Assembly: GCA_964440935.1 (NCBI GenBank)
Contig: CAYTTY010000036.1
Coordinates: 1-42,151, forward strand
Direction of reading: 5' to 3'
Origin: WJJR01 sp964440935
Lineage (GTDB): Bacteria; Zixibacteria; MSB-5A5; WJJR01
Length of the DNA stretch: 42,151 bases
Position numbers and translations under genes: made by a program. A model generated the notes under the pieces. The model saw only the letters and a list, made by a program, of their open reading frames with translations, had not been told where the DNA came from and ran no database searches. How positions within the stretch are numbered: position 1 is the stretch's first letter; every line of letters begins with the position of its first letter. Shown here piece after piece: positions 16,699-25,781 of the stretch.

Positions 16699-17727
16699 AT
16701 GGAGCACCAGCCAATCTCGCCATCTTCTCGCACACGAAACCGATCCGCTGGCAAGGGTGCCTTTTCAAGAACTGCCCTTGTTCAAAGCAGATCAAACAGG
16801 AATTGCTTCTCTCTCCATCGAGTCGTCAGGTGCGCAGTAATCGTGCTCGCGTGCGTCCTTGGTTTCTCGTGCAACGACGAGCCAACGAAGCCAAGTAATG
16901 ACAAGCCAACCGAAGGCCCGGTGGCCATCGCATCGACATGGTCTCCTGACGGAAAGCGAATCGCGTATTTGCGGGCGGGCTATTCTAAGGCGAATCTTCG
17001 TTCAGAGGTCCGGATTCTAAACCTAGAGACTGGCGAGGAAGTCATTGTCGACTCAAGCGGCATCCATGTCGGACACATGGATTGGAGTCCGGATGGCGAG
17101 TGGCTCGTCATGGAGATCGACTACGACATCTACAAGCTCCACATTGCCAGTGACTCCCTTGTTCGACTGACTCACGGCGGTGGGGCGCGCTTCTATCCGA
17201 ATTGGAATCATGACGGAACACTGATCGTCTATGATGTCTTTGATGGTCTGGAAACGTTGGGACTCTATACGATTACGCCGGATGGCACTGAAGATCGACC
17301 GCTCCACATTGACGCCCGGTGGGGCGATTGGTTGGGGACGACCGATTCTATTGTCGCCCATCTTTGGACTTCAGAGAATTGCGGAATCATTGCCATTGCG
17401 GTGGATTCCACGCCTCCCGTCCATTGGAGCAACTGCAAAAGTCCAATCCTGTCAAGGATCGGGGGCATCGTTGCGTCGTCAGATGCGCGGTATGTAGCTT
17501 TCGAGGAAGCCTTGGTAGTTGATTCTACGATCAGTGGCCGCCAGATCCACATTCTTGCGCGCAGTGACAGTGTATCGATGCCTGTATCGCCAGCGTACTG
17601 CGAGTATCCATCATGGTCACCGGACAACCGGCATCTTGCTTACTCAAGCTTGATTGACGGAGCATTGCACGTCTACGACGTCGTGACAGGACAGGCGCGA
17701 CGGATCACCGATGTCATAAGGCCTTGA
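16699..17727 (+). CDS. Beta-propeller (TolB/PD40-repeat) lipoprotein
   Basis: The 342-residue protein starts at the ATG at 16699, preceded by GGGAG at 7 nt. After a basic N-region of about 41 residues, a hydrophobic stretch leads to a lipobox (LGFSC, Cys58) and a Lys/Pro/Asn-rich linker. The long region before the lipobox is unusual. WD40-like PD40 repeats follow: STWSPDGKRIAYL, MDWSPDGEWLVME, PNWNHDGTLIVYD and PSWSPDNRHLAYSS. These blades form a propeller like that of TolB. It is likely anchored in the envelope as a binding scaffold; the partner is unknown. It is monocistronic apart from the tiny frame after it. Confidence 0.8.
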   Translation: MEHQPISPSSRTRNRSAGKGAFSRTALVQSRSNRNCFSLHRVVRCAVIVLACVLGFSCNDEPTKPSNDKPTEGPVAIASTWSPDGKRIAYLRAGYSKANLRSEVRILNLETGEEVIVDSSGIHVGHMDWSPDGEWLVMEIDYDIYKLHIASDSLVRLTHGGGARFYPNWNHDGTLIVYDVFDGLETLGLYTITPDGTEDRPLHIDARWGDWLGTTDSIVAHLWTSENCGIIAIAVDSTPPVHWSNCKSPILSRIGGIVASSDARYVAFEEALVVDSTISGRQIHILARSDSVSMPVSPAYCEYPSWSPDNRHLAYSSLIDGALHVYDVVTGQARRITDVIRP

Positions 17728-17752
17728 CCGGATTCATTAAGGGGGTTTCTCT

Positions 17753-17869
17753 ATGAGAAAACACCAACACATCGGGAGTGGGCTGCTTCTAATTGCCTGC
17801 TGCCCCACAGTTCTACTGTGGGAAACCTCCCACTCGGCGATACAATCACATTCGAACCGGTCAGCCTAA
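17753..17869 (+). CDS. Doubtful 38-residue signal-peptide-like reading frame
   Basis: ATG at 17753 is preceded by an aaggggg stretch 9 nt upstream and encodes MRKHQHIGSGLLLIACCPTV followed by a short polar tail ending at TAA. It has a basic start, a hydrophobic core and two adjacent cysteines. It looks like the signal sequence of a secreted protein whose body is missing, so it may be a remnant of a deleted gene. A hairpin (cccacag / ctgtggg, 17804-17822) lies within it. Its end overlaps the convergent GIY-YIG gene by 9 nt. Confidence 0.25.
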   Translation: MRKHQHIGSGLLLIACCPTVLLWETSHSAIQSHSNRSA

Positions 17870-18175
17870 GTGAGAGGTTCGCACAGGGGCTCGACACCCC
17901 TCACCGTGAACAGAGCTGTGCGGCACCGATAGACCGTGTTTCTGCTTGTGTGTCAGTTTCTTGATGTCCCTCTCGCGGCGCAGCGCAGCACCGCGGTCCG
18001 GCTGTGGCTCCTGATAAACCAACGTTACCGGTCGCCGGGAGGATGTATACCTGCCGCCTCGGCCGTCGTTGTGAGTCGCAACTCGCTTCTCGAGATCATT
18101 CGTAATGCCTGTATAAAGGGACCCATCCCGGCACTTCACCATATATACAAACCACGATTTCGATCGCAAGGCCAC
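17861..18175 (-). CDS. GIY-YIG nuclease-family protein (UPF0213/YhbQ type)
   Basis: The 104-residue protein opens with FVYMVKCRDGSLYTGITNDLEKRVATHN, in fragments typical of the GIY-YIG fold: Y-M-V and Y-T-G-I-T are the GIY/YIG strands, Arg of EKRV follows, and GGRYTSSRRPV and ALRRERDIKKL complete the domain. The start is GTG at 18175, because the next ATG would remove the first strand. Members of this small family have DNA-cleavage-type active sites, but their role is generally unclear. It lies 15 nt after tRNA-Ser on the same strand and may be co-transcribed. Confidence 0.85.
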   Translation of the reverse strand: MALRSKSWFVYMVKCRDGSLYTGITNDLEKRVATHNDGRGGRYTSSRRPVTLVYQEPQPDRGAALRRERDIKKLTHKQKHGLSVPHSSVHGEGCRAPVRTSHLG

Positions 18176-18190
18176 ACTAGACCCAATTTC

Positions 18191-18277
18191 CGGAGAGGGA
18201 GGGATTCGAACCCTCGAACGGGTTTCCCCGTTAACTGCTTAGCAGGCAGCTGCCTTCAGCCACTCGGCCACCTCTCC
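18191..18277 (-). tRNA. tRNA-Ser (anticodon GCU)
   Basis: Read on the minus strand the sequence begins GGAGAGGTGGCCGAGTGGCT and ends in CCTCTCC plus a G discriminator. The acceptor stem is 7 bp. The anticodon loop in CTGCTAAG gives GCU. A long variable arm (ACGGG/CCCGT) marks a class II tRNA, and GGTTCGAATCC is the T arm. The CCA end is not encoded. Confidence 0.95.
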
Positions 18278-18398
18278 TGATCCGCGCCTCAGAATGTGCG
18301 GCTGGTCGCCGCCGGCTGGGCCCTGAGGGGGACTCGAAAGTAATCAATCGGCTGCCACTGGAGCAACCGTTAATGACCCTTGGGTTGTACGGATTGAG

Positions 18399-19148
18399 TC
18401 AGGGAGTGGTGATGCGATCGTCGTTGATCAATACACCACCCTCCCGTCGGGCCAGCGCCGGGACCGAATCGACATCAGCGCAGAGCGAGAGATCGGAGCC
18501 GAAACCGACCTCGATCAGATAGCGCCCGTGTTCCGACTGCCACAACGCCATCGCGGGGTCGGACTTATAGCGGTCCCAGGCGATCTGGACGGCCTGGGCA
18601 CTGTCGCCGACCGGCTGCAAGTCGGGCACCAGCTCCCACAGCTTGGCGAAAATCGCGCCGGCGCCGACCATGTCTTCCAGCGCGACGCGTCCCAGTTTCC
18701 CTGCACAGGCGATAATCGTGGTGCGATCGAGCTTGGCCACTCGTTCGGCCACTTTGGTCAGATTGACAAAGCCACCGACGAGGACCTCCGATTGCGGCGG
18801 CGCCATGGACAGCGCGACCGACCCGTTGGTGGACGCGAAGATCAGCTGCTTGCCGGTCACGGTCTCGGGTGTGTACTCGGTGGGCGAATTGCCCAGATCA
18901 AATCCCTCGAGTTTCCGTCCACCACGTTCGCCGCAGAGTAAGGCATCATCACCCGCCGCGTCTTTGGCGGCGCGGGCTTCTTCAACTGTCGGATACGGAG
19001 CGACCGATGCGGCGCCGTTGGCGATAGCCGTCGTGATCGTCGTCGATGCACGCAGCACATCGACCATCACAAACGTGACCAGCGCATCGCCGAAGCGTGC
19101 CAGTTCCTCTTTGAGTAATGATGGACCGAGACTGACGCCGACGAGCAC
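18399..19148 (-). CDS. comB: 2-phosphosulfolactate phosphatase (ComB family)
   Basis: The 249-residue protein matches the ComB fold: VMVDVLRASTTITTAIANGA near the N-terminus, LLCGERGGRKLEGFDLGNSP, IFASTNGSVAL and ACAGKLGRVALEDMVGAGA. The characterised enzyme is a Mg-dependent phosphatase that removes phosphate from 2-phosphosulfolactate, a step of coenzyme M synthesis in methanogens. Bacterial homologues are widespread and their substrate is often untested; no other coenzyme M gene is nearby. The GTG start at 19148 lies 6 nt after gcvT, with AGGTC as ribosome binding site, so the two are co-transcribed. Confidence 0.88.
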   Translation of the reverse strand: MLVGVSLGPSLLKEELARFGDALVTFVMVDVLRASTTITTAIANGAASVAPYPTVEEARAAKDAAGDDALLCGERGGRKLEGFDLGNSPTEYTPETVTGKQLIFASTNGSVALSMAPPQSEVLVGGFVNLTKVAERVAKLDRTTIIACAGKLGRVALEDMVGAGAIFAKLWELVPDLQPVGDSAQAVQIAWDRYKSDPAMALWQSEHGRYLIEVGFGSDLSLCADVDSVPALARREGGVLINDDRITTP

Positions 19149-19154
19149 TATGAC

Positions 19155-20270
19155 CTACTTGTGGCTGGTGTTTGTCACGAATGGCGGTTTGATGATCGTG
19201 GCAGCGAGACAACGTCCGCGCACGTCGATTTCGATGTTCGATCCGATCTTGTTGTGCGGGACATTGACGTAACCTAATCCGATGCCTTTTCCCAGCGACG
19301 GTGACTGTGTCCCCGACGTTACGGTACCAACCACCTCATCACCGACACAAATGTCACACCCCTGCCGGGGGATCCCGCGATCATCGACGGTAAACGCGAC
19401 CAGTTTACGTTTTGGTTTGTTCTCTTTCACTTCGACAACTTTGTCGCGGCCGATAAACGGGATCGCCTTGTCAGGTTTGACGACCCAGCCCAATCCGGCT
19501 TCAATCGGGTTGGTCGTATCATCGATGTCGTTACCGTAGAGAGCGAACTTCATTTCCATGCGCAACGTGTCGCGCGCGCCGAGCCCGACCGGTGTGATGT
19601 CGAACTGTGCGCCGATGTGCATCGCGGCATCCCAGCATCCCTCGGCCAGTTCATTCGGCATGTAGATTTCGAAACCGTCTTCACCGGTGTACCCGGTCCG
19701 CGAAAAGACAATCGTCTTACCGTCGACCGATCCCTCGGCGGCATGGTAATACTTCAAATCATCGGGATTGAAATCGACAATCTCCTTCATCACCTCGACC
19801 GACTTCGGGCCTTGAATCGCTACCAGTGCAGTGTCGTATGATTTGTTGGTGAGCTTGACTGTCTCCGGACAATGGCTCTGCAGCCAGTCGAAGTCCTTTT
19901 CGATATTTGCCGCATTGACCACCAGCATGGCGCGTCCGGGGAGATGGTACACCAGCAGATCGTCGACAATGCCGCCGTCTTCGTTGAGCATGAGCGAGTA
20001 CTGCGCCTGAAACGGATACAATGAACCGACATCATTGGTGGTCATCGCTTCGAGAAACTCAAGCATCCCCGGCCCGGCGACCTCAAATTCCCCCATGTGT
20101 GACAGATCAAACAGCCCGACCGACTCGCGCACCGCTTTATGCTCAGCCATAATGCCGGAATACTGAATCGGCATTTTGTAACCGGCAAACGGGGCCATCT
20201 TGGCGCCCAGGGCGATGTGTTTTTGGGTAAGCGGTGTGTTGCGAACGTCGGTGTGGGTGTCTGTGGTCAT
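19155..20270 (-). CDS. gcvT: Glycine cleavage system aminomethyltransferase (T protein)
   Basis: The 371-residue protein transfers the methylene group of glycine from the H-protein lipoyl arm to tetrahydrofolate, releasing ammonia. Family blocks are present from start to end: TPLTQKHIALGAKMAPFAGY, MPIQYSGIMAEHKAVRESV, LFDLSHMGEFEVAG, DDLLVYHL, SRTGYTGEDGFEIYMP and ARDTLRMEM. The ATG at 20270 has GGGAG just upstream; the longer open frame before it crosses an intergenic palindrome. gcvH and gcvP are not in the window. It precedes comB and follows aconitase across a repeat-bearing 135-nt gap. Confidence 0.94.
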   Translation of the reverse strand: MTTDTHTDVRNTPLTQKHIALGAKMAPFAGYKMPIQYSGIMAEHKAVRESVGLFDLSHMGEFEVAGPGMLEFLEAMTTNDVGSLYPFQAQYSLMLNEDGGIVDDLLVYHLPGRAMLVVNAANIEKDFDWLQSHCPETVKLTNKSYDTALVAIQGPKSVEVMKEIVDFNPDDLKYYHAAEGSVDGKTIVFSRTGYTGEDGFEIYMPNELAEGCWDAAMHIGAQFDITPVGLGARDTLRMEMKFALYGNDIDDTTNPIEAGLGWVVKPDKAIPFIGRDKVVEVKENKPKRKLVAFTVDDRGIPRQGCDICVGDEVVGTVTSGTQSPSLGKGIGLGYVNVPHNKIGSNIEIDVRGRCLAATIIKPPFVTNTSHK

Positions 20271-20302
20271 GGGGCTCCCTGGGCTGCTGTTCAGATATCC
20301 AT

Positions 20303-20351
20303 GTAGTGCGGGCGCCTCGCCCGCTTGCTGCGGCCGAGGCGGCCGCACTAC
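20303..20351. repeat. Intergenic palindrome, GTAGTGCGG / CCGCACTAC
   Basis: A 49-bp element whose 9-bp ends are perfect inverted repeats, with further GC-rich pairs inside (gcgggcgcctcgcccgc and gcggccgaggcggccgc). It lies between aconitase and gcvT. Related GC-rich hairpins appear at 31275-31293 and 34685-34728. Confidence 0.6.
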
Positions 20352-20363
20352 AAGAATCGAATG

Positions 20364-20391
20364 GGCGTCACCCGGAACGGCGGATGACGCC
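20364..20391. repeat. Intergenic palindrome, GGCGTCA...TGACGCC
   Basis: Inverted repeat ggcgtcaccc / ggatgacgcc (7 bp perfect at the ends). The same motif, as a perfect 10-bp stem, is at 34879-34904, and in both places CCA(A)CATG-type sequence follows. Confidence 0.55.
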
Positions 20392-20405
20392 ACATGTATC
20401 GCTAT

Positions 20406-22358
20406 CTACGCCACCGCCTCCTGCTCGCCGGCCTTGGCGCGCTTCTTGGTGTAATTCAGCAGACCGCCTTCAAGCAACACGGTCCGTGAAAACGGCGACA
20501 GATTGTAGGTCGCGGTGATGTCGATTCCCTTCGTCACGTTTTTCACTGTGACGTTCTTGTTGTTTTCGATCGATGCGCGCAGTTCGGGAATTTCGATCTG
20601 ATCGCCCTGATCGAACTTGTCATAGTCAGCCGGATCGACGAATGTCAACGGCGCGATGCCGAAGTTGATCAGGTTGGCGAGGTGAATGCGCGCAAACGAT
20701 TTCACCAGCACCGCCTTCAGACCGAGATACATCGGCGCCAACGCCGCATGCTCACGCGATGACCCTTGCCCATAGTTGTCGCCGCCGACAACCACACCGC
20801 CGCCCTTTTCCTTGGCGCGCGCCGGGAAATCCTGATCGACGCCGACGAAGACATATTCGGAAATCGCCGGAATGTTCGACCGCAACGGCAGCACTTTTGC
20901 TCCCGCCGGCATGATGTGGTCAGTCGTGATGTTATCACCGACTTTCAAGAGCACTTCGGCGGTGACCTTCTCCGGCAACGGTACCTGGACCGGCAACGGT
21001 TTGATATTCGGACCACGCTTAACGTCGACCGTCGACCGGTCCTTCGGCGGTTTGACAATCAATTCATCATCGATGGGAATCGCCTCCGGGAGAACGATCT
21101 GCGGTTCATCACCCCAATCGCGCGGATCGGTGATTTCCCCCGTCACTGCACAAACTGCGCACACCTGCGGCGACGCGAGATAGACATTGGCATCTTTCGT
21201 ACCGGATCGTCCCTCAAAATTGCGATTAAAGCTGCGGATTGACACACCGCCCGATGGCGGCGCCTGTCCCATACCGATGCAGGGCCCGCACGCCGACTCG
21301 ATAATGCGGGCGCCGGCGGCGATCATGTCGGTCAACGATCCCAACTGGGCAACTGCGGTGAACACCTGGCGTGAACCGGGCGTGACGGTCATGCTGACAT
21401 CGTGGTGCACATGACGGCCGCGCAGGACAGCGCCGGTGACCATCAGATCATAGAGTGATGAATTCGTGCATGAGCCGACACACACCTGATCAACTTTCAA
21501 TCCAGCGATCTCCCGCACCGGCACCACCTTGTCGGGCGAATGCGGCTGCGCAATCAACGGTTCGAGTTTCGACAGGTCGATGTTGATTTCTTCATCGTAT
21601 GTCGCGTCGGGATCGGGTTTGAGTTCGACCCAGTGCTGCGCCCGTTCCTGCATCGCCATGTAGCGGCGTGTGTTGTCATCGGAGGGGAAGATCGACGTTG
21701 TCGCACCGAGTTCAGCGCCCATGTTCGTAATCGTGGCGCGCTCGGGAACGCTCAAGGTCTCCACACCCGGGCCAGTGTATTCGAGCACACGTCCGACACC
21801 ACCTTTGACCGATATCTGCCGCAGGATTTCCAGGATCACATCCTTGGCGGCGACCCAGTGGCCGAGTTTTCCGGTCAGATTGATCTTCAACACTTTCGGC
21901 ATGGTCAGATTGAACGCCCCGCCGGCCATTGCCACGGCCACGTCAAGACCGCCGGCGCCCATTGCCAGCATGCCAAGACCACCGTTGGTCGGTGTGTGTG
22001 AATCGGAACCGAGCAGTGTCTTGCCGGGGACACCGTAGCGTTCGAGATGCACCTGGTGGCAGATGCCATTGCCGGGGCGGGAGAAGTCAATGTTGTAGCG
22101 CGCGGCGACCGACTGGAGGTACTTGTGATCGTCGGCGTTCTCAAACCCCGCCTGCAGCATGTTGTGGTCGACATACGATACCGATTTTTCGGTTTTCACG
22201 GCATCGATGCCCATCGCTTCAAACTGGAGGTACGCCATCGTGCCGGTGGCATCCTGCGTTAGCGTCTGGTCAATCTTAATCGCAATCGGTTCGCCGGCGG
22301 TTGGCGTGCCACTGACCAGGTGCGCGTCGATGATTTTCTGAACGAGATTCTTGCCCAT
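20406..22358 (-). CDS. Aconitate hydratase, Aquifex-type
   Basis: The 650-residue protein interconverts citrate and isocitrate in the TCA cycle. It carries the aconitase active-site blocks: LLGSDSHTPTNGGLGMLAMG, CVGSCTNSS and ACGPCIGMGQ, whose three cysteines bind the [4Fe-4S] cluster, then TTDHIMPAGAKVLPLRSN, DNYGQGSSREHAALAP and KSFARIHLANLINFGI from the swivel domain. Length and domain order fit the shorter bacterial group typified by Aquifex rather than AcnA or AcnB. ATG at 22358 is preferred to the upstream GTG because AGGTC lies just before it. A Thr/Lys-rich C-terminal tail follows the last domain. Confidence 0.94.
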   Translation of the reverse strand: MGKNLVQKIIDAHLVSGTPTAGEPIAIKIDQTLTQDATGTMAYLQFEAMGIDAVKTEKSVSYVDHNMLQAGFENADDHKYLQSVAARYNIDFSRPGNGICHQVHLERYGVPGKTLLGSDSHTPTNGGLGMLAMGAGGLDVAVAMAGGAFNLTMPKVLKINLTGKLGHWVAAKDVILEILRQISVKGGVGRVLEYTGPGVETLSVPERATITNMGAELGATTSIFPSDDNTRRYMAMQERAQHWVELKPDPDATYDEEINIDLSKLEPLIAQPHSPDKVVPVREIAGLKVDQVCVGSCTNSSLYDLMVTGAVLRGRHVHHDVSMTVTPGSRQVFTAVAQLGSLTDMIAAGARIIESACGPCIGMGQAPPSGGVSIRSFNRNFEGRSGTKDANVYLASPQVCAVCAVTGEITDPRDWGDEPQIVLPEAIPIDDELIVKPPKDRSTVDVKRGPNIKPLPVQVPLPEKVTAEVLLKVGDNITTDHIMPAGAKVLPLRSNIPAISEYVFVGVDQDFPARAKEKGGGVVVGGDNYGQGSSREHAALAPMYLGLKAVLVKSFARIHLANLINFGIAPLTFVDPADYDKFDQGDQIEIPELRASIENNKNVTVKNVTKGIDITATYNLSPFSRTVLLEGGLLNYTKKRAKAGEQEAVA

Positions 22359-22474
22359 CGTGGACCTCACTGAGTTATCGTCTGCGGAGTCGCGTTTCTC
22401 CGTGCATTATCTACATACGGTGCTGTCGGCTGAATCCTTGAATTTGGTGTACTCCCGGTCTGGTTTCGCGAAAC

Positions 22475-22496
22475 GTGCGGACAGGAATGTCCGCAC
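22475..22496. repeat. Hairpin palindrome GTGCGGACA / TGTCCGCAC
   Basis: A perfect 9-bp inverted repeat with a 4-nt loop, in the gap between the uvrA stop and the aconitase start. It may act as a weak terminator for uvrA, but no T-run follows. It resembles the other GC-rich intergenic palindromes in design, not in exact sequence. Confidence 0.5.
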
Positions 22497-22536
22497 CACT
22501 GATCATTCGTCAAATCCTAACGATCTCGTCAACTTG

Positions 22537-25422
22537 TCATCTCGCCGTCGCGGTCTTGCGACGCCGGCGAGTGGTACCCGATTTGCGCGCACGTCGTTTC
22601 GGCAGACCGAGTTCGTCCCTCAGAAATTGGCCGGTGTATGATCGTGCAATATCAGCCACGTCTTCCGGCGTTCCGGTGGCGACCACCTGGCCGCCATCTT
22701 CACCACCCTCGGGTCCGAGATCAATGATCCAGTCGGCGGTCTTGATAACGTCCATGTTGTGCTCGATCACCACCACCGTATTGCCCCGATCAACCAATTC
22801 ATTGAGCACTCTCAAGAGCATTTTGATGTCTTCGAAGTGCAACCCCGTTGTCGGCTCATCGAGAATGTAGAACGTATTGCCGGTGGCGAGCTTCGACAGC
22901 TCGGTCGACAGCTTGACGCGTTGCGCTTCGCCGCCCGACAGCGTCGTCGCCTGCTGCCCGAGATGAATGTACCCCAGTCCGACGCCCGATAATGTCATGA
23001 GTTTCTTGCGAATGCGCGGGAAGTTGGCAAAGAATTCGAGCGCTTCGTCGACGGTCATGTCCAGCACATCGGCAATCGTCTTCCCCTTGAACTGGATTTC
23101 CAGTGTTTCCCGGTTGTAGCGCTTGCCCTTACACACCTCGCACGGCACATACACGTCGGGCAAAAAGTGCATTTCGATCTTGATGATGCCGTCGCCCTGG
23201 CAGGCTTCGCAACGTCCGCCCTTCACATTAAAGCTGAATCGTCCGGGACCATACCCATGCATTTTCGACTCGGGCAATTGGGCGAACAGATCGCGAATGA
23301 AGGTAAACACACCGGTGTAGGTCGCAGGATTGGAGCGCGGCGTACGTCCGATCGGCGATTGGTCGATATCGATGACCTTGTCAATCTGTTTGAGCCCCTC
23401 AATCCCCTTGTACGCCAAGGGCGCCGTCTTGGCCTGATAGAAATTCTCAGCCATGATCCGATAGAGCGTTTCATTCACCAGCGTTGATTTACCGGAGCCC
23501 GACACACCGGTCACGCAGGTGAATACACCGAGCGGAAACTCGACATCGATTGATTTCAGGTTGTTACCACCGGCTCCGCGAATGGTGATCGCTTCACCGT
23601 TGGCAATGCGACGGTCGCCCGGCACCGCGATTTCGCGCTTGTGGGCGAGGTATTTGCCGGTGAGCGATCCGGCGGTTCGCCGGACCTGGCCCGGTGTTCC
23701 GGCGGCAACCACCTTGCCACCCTGTTTGCCGGCGCCGGGCCCCAAATCGACCACGTAGTCGGCGGCTTCGATCGTATCGCGGTCATGCTCGACAACCAGA
23801 ACAGTATTTCCCAGATCACGCAAACCCGATAGCGTGTTCAGCAGCCGTCGGTTGTCGCGCTGGTGCAGACCAATGGATGGTTCGTCCAAAATGTACAGCA
23901 CCCCCACCAGCCGCGACCCAATTTGCGTCGCCAAACGAATCCGCTGCGCTTCGCCACCGGAAAGCGTCTGCGCCGACCGTTCCAGTGTCAGATAATCGAG
24001 GCCGACATCGACCAGAAATCCCAGGCGCTGGTTGAGCTCTTTCATCACCTGTTTGGCGATTTGCAACTCCCGCTTGTTGAGCTTCATGTCGGAGACGGTC
24101 TGGAGCGCCTGCTTGATCGACATCTGCACGACATCATCGATCGACAAACCGTGCACACGAACCGCCAGCGCTTCGGGCTTGAGCCGCGCGCCTTCACAGG
24201 CGGGGCAGGGGATGATCCGCATGTACTGTTCAATCCACTGGCGCACGTGGTTCGATTCGGTCTGACGGTACCGTCGTTCGAGATTGGGAATGACACCCTC
24301 GAATTTGCCGGTGAACTCACCCTTCCCCTTCCCGTCGCGGTGCTCGTATTTGTAGACGAACTCCTTGCGGCCCGAGCCGAAGAGAATGACCTGCTGCGCT
24401 TCCTTGGGCAGATCGCAGAACCGAGTCCGGAAATTGAAATTGAAGTGATTGGCGACGCCGCGCAGCATGAACCGGTACCAATTGGCCGGATCCTCGCCCC
24501 ACGGTTCGATCGCGCCTTCAAAGATTGACAGAGCGGGATTGGGGACAATCAGCTCCGGGTCGATCTCCATCTTATTGCCAAGCCCGTCGCAGGTCGCGCA
24601 GGCGCCATACGGCGAGTTGAACGAGAACATCCGCGGCGAGAGTTCTTCCACGGAGATGCCACAATCGGGGCAAGCGGCCGATTCGGAAAAGATGTGCTCT
24701 TCGCCGCCCTGGATCGACACGCGCGCAGTCCCGCCGGCCAGCCGTAGCGCCGTTTCCAGCGAGTCGGCGAGACGTGACTTGATCGACGGTCCGGAGACCA
24801 GACGGTCCACCACCGCCTCAATCGTGTGTTTCTTCTTCTTATCTAATGTAGGCAGTTCCTCGAAATCATAGATGGTGCCATCGATCCGCACGCGGACGAG
24901 ACCCTTCTTGCGAATCTGATCGATGACCTCGCGATGTTCGCCCTTGCGACCTTCGATCAGCGGCGCCAAAATGACAAAACGTGTCCCGGCCTCTAGTTCG
25001 AGCAGATGATCGACCATTTGTGACACCGTCTGGCGGCGAATCGGTTTGTCGCAGCGCGGGCAGTGGGGCACGCCGATACGGGCGTAGAGAAGTCGAAGGT
25101 AGTCATAGATTTCGGTGACTGTACCGACGGTCGACCGGGGGTTTTTCGCAGTCCCTCTTTGCTCAATCGAGATCGCCGGCGACAGCCCATCGATGAAATC
25201 GACATCGGGCTTTTCCATCAGCCCCAGAAACTGTCTCGCGTAGGCGGAGAGCGATTCGACATACCGTCGTTGACCCTCCGCATAGACCGTATCGAACGCC
25301 AGCGACGACTTTCCCGATCCGGATAAGCCGGTGATTACAATCAGCTTATCGCGCGGGACCTTGAGGTCGATGTTCTGCAGGTTGTGTTCGCGGGCACCCT
25401 TGATGTGTATATATCCAGCCAT
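22537..25422 (-). CDS. uvrA: Excinuclease ABC subunit A
   Basis: The 961-residue protein recognises DNA damage in nucleotide excision repair and loads UvrB. It has two ABC ATPase modules, each with a Walker A (GLSGSGKSS near residue 30; GVSGSGKST near 640) and the signature LSGGEAQR. Zinc-finger cysteines are visible as CPRC...; CPDC; CPACEG; and CEACQGDG with CEVCKGKRYN. The ATG at 25422 begins MAGYIHIKGAREHNLQ, the standard N-terminus, and the frame upstream is non-homologous. A basic RRRRK tail ends the protein. It appears monocistronic. Confidence 0.97.
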   Translation of the reverse strand: MAGYIHIKGAREHNLQNIDLKVPRDKLIVITGLSGSGKSSLAFDTVYAEGQRRYVESLSAYARQFLGLMEKPDVDFIDGLSPAISIEQRGTAKNPRSTVGTVTEIYDYLRLLYARIGVPHCPRCDKPIRRQTVSQMVDHLLELEAGTRFVILAPLIEGRKGEHREVIDQIRKKGLVRVRIDGTIYDFEELPTLDKKKKHTIEAVVDRLVSGPSIKSRLADSLETALRLAGGTARVSIQGGEEHIFSESAACPDCGISVEELSPRMFSFNSPYGACATCDGLGNKMEIDPELIVPNPALSIFEGAIEPWGEDPANWYRFMLRGVANHFNFNFRTRFCDLPKEAQQVILFGSGRKEFVYKYEHRDGKGKGEFTGKFEGVIPNLERRYRQTESNHVRQWIEQYMRIIPCPACEGARLKPEALAVRVHGLSIDDVVQMSIKQALQTVSDMKLNKRELQIAKQVMKELNQRLGFLVDVGLDYLTLERSAQTLSGGEAQRIRLATQIGSRLVGVLYILDEPSIGLHQRDNRRLLNTLSGLRDLGNTVLVVEHDRDTIEAADYVVDLGPGAGKQGGKVVAAGTPGQVRRTAGSLTGKYLAHKREIAVPGDRRIANGEAITIRGAGGNNLKSIDVEFPLGVFTCVTGVSGSGKSTLVNETLYRIMAENFYQAKTAPLAYKGIEGLKQIDKVIDIDQSPIGRTPRSNPATYTGVFTFIRDLFAQLPESKMHGYGPGRFSFNVKGGRCEACQGDGIIKIEMHFLPDVYVPCEVCKGKRYNRETLEIQFKGKTIADVLDMTVDEALEFFANFPRIRKKLMTLSGVGLGYIHLGQQATTLSGGEAQRVKLSTELSKLATGNTFYILDEPTTGLHFEDIKMLLRVLNELVDRGNTVVVIEHNMDVIKTADWIIDLGPEGGEDGGQVVATGTPEDVADIARSYTGQFLRDELGLPKRRARKSGTTRRRRKTATAR

Positions 25423-25709
25423 AATCCGTCTCGTTTCGTGCGCTCGAATAGCGCAATTCGTCAAGATACGTTCTACATCCTAGTCGTGCAATCATCCATC
25501 GCAGTATCTTAACCGGGCATCGGGCGGGAATAACCGCCCTGGCCGTTGGTAAATGTCTCGTGAACGGACGCACATGCGCCTGAGGAGAAGTAGGACCGGG
25601 GGGAGAGTTGGTGGTAAATGAGTTCGAGTTTGGGATAACCCGCATCGCGCGTGGTCATCCTTGGGACCGTGGATGACAGTTGTTTGGTGTGTAAGGAGTT
25701 GGCATTGCT

Positions 25710-25757
25710 GTCAAACGCTTGCTGTGACGGGGACTTACGGTTCAAAAAGCGTTTGAC
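25710..25757. promoter_or_regulatory. 11-bp perfect inverted repeat overlapping a promoter
   Basis: gtcaaacgctt at 25710-25720 is matched by aagcgtttgac at 25747-25757, separated by 26 nt. The right arm overlaps the -35 box of the putative promoter for the porin gene, which suggests an operator. It lies between divergent genes, so it is not a terminator for either. Confidence 0.45.
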
Positions 25758-25781
25758 CTCTCTGTTACGTGGATGTTTTAT
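25753..25781 (+). promoter_or_regulatory. Putative sigma-70-type promoter of the FadL-like porin operon
   Basis: TTGACC (25753-25758) and TTTTAT (25776-25781) are separated by 17 bp, about 95 nt before the start codon at 25875. No other comparable pair is seen in the 450-bp spacer after uvrA, which otherwise holds no gene. Confidence 0.4.

Noticed and set aside
18191..18277. The long-armed tRNA as selC (tRNA-Sec)
   Set aside because: Its anticodon is GCU, the acceptor stem is 7 bp and the layout is that of an ordinary tRNA-Ser.
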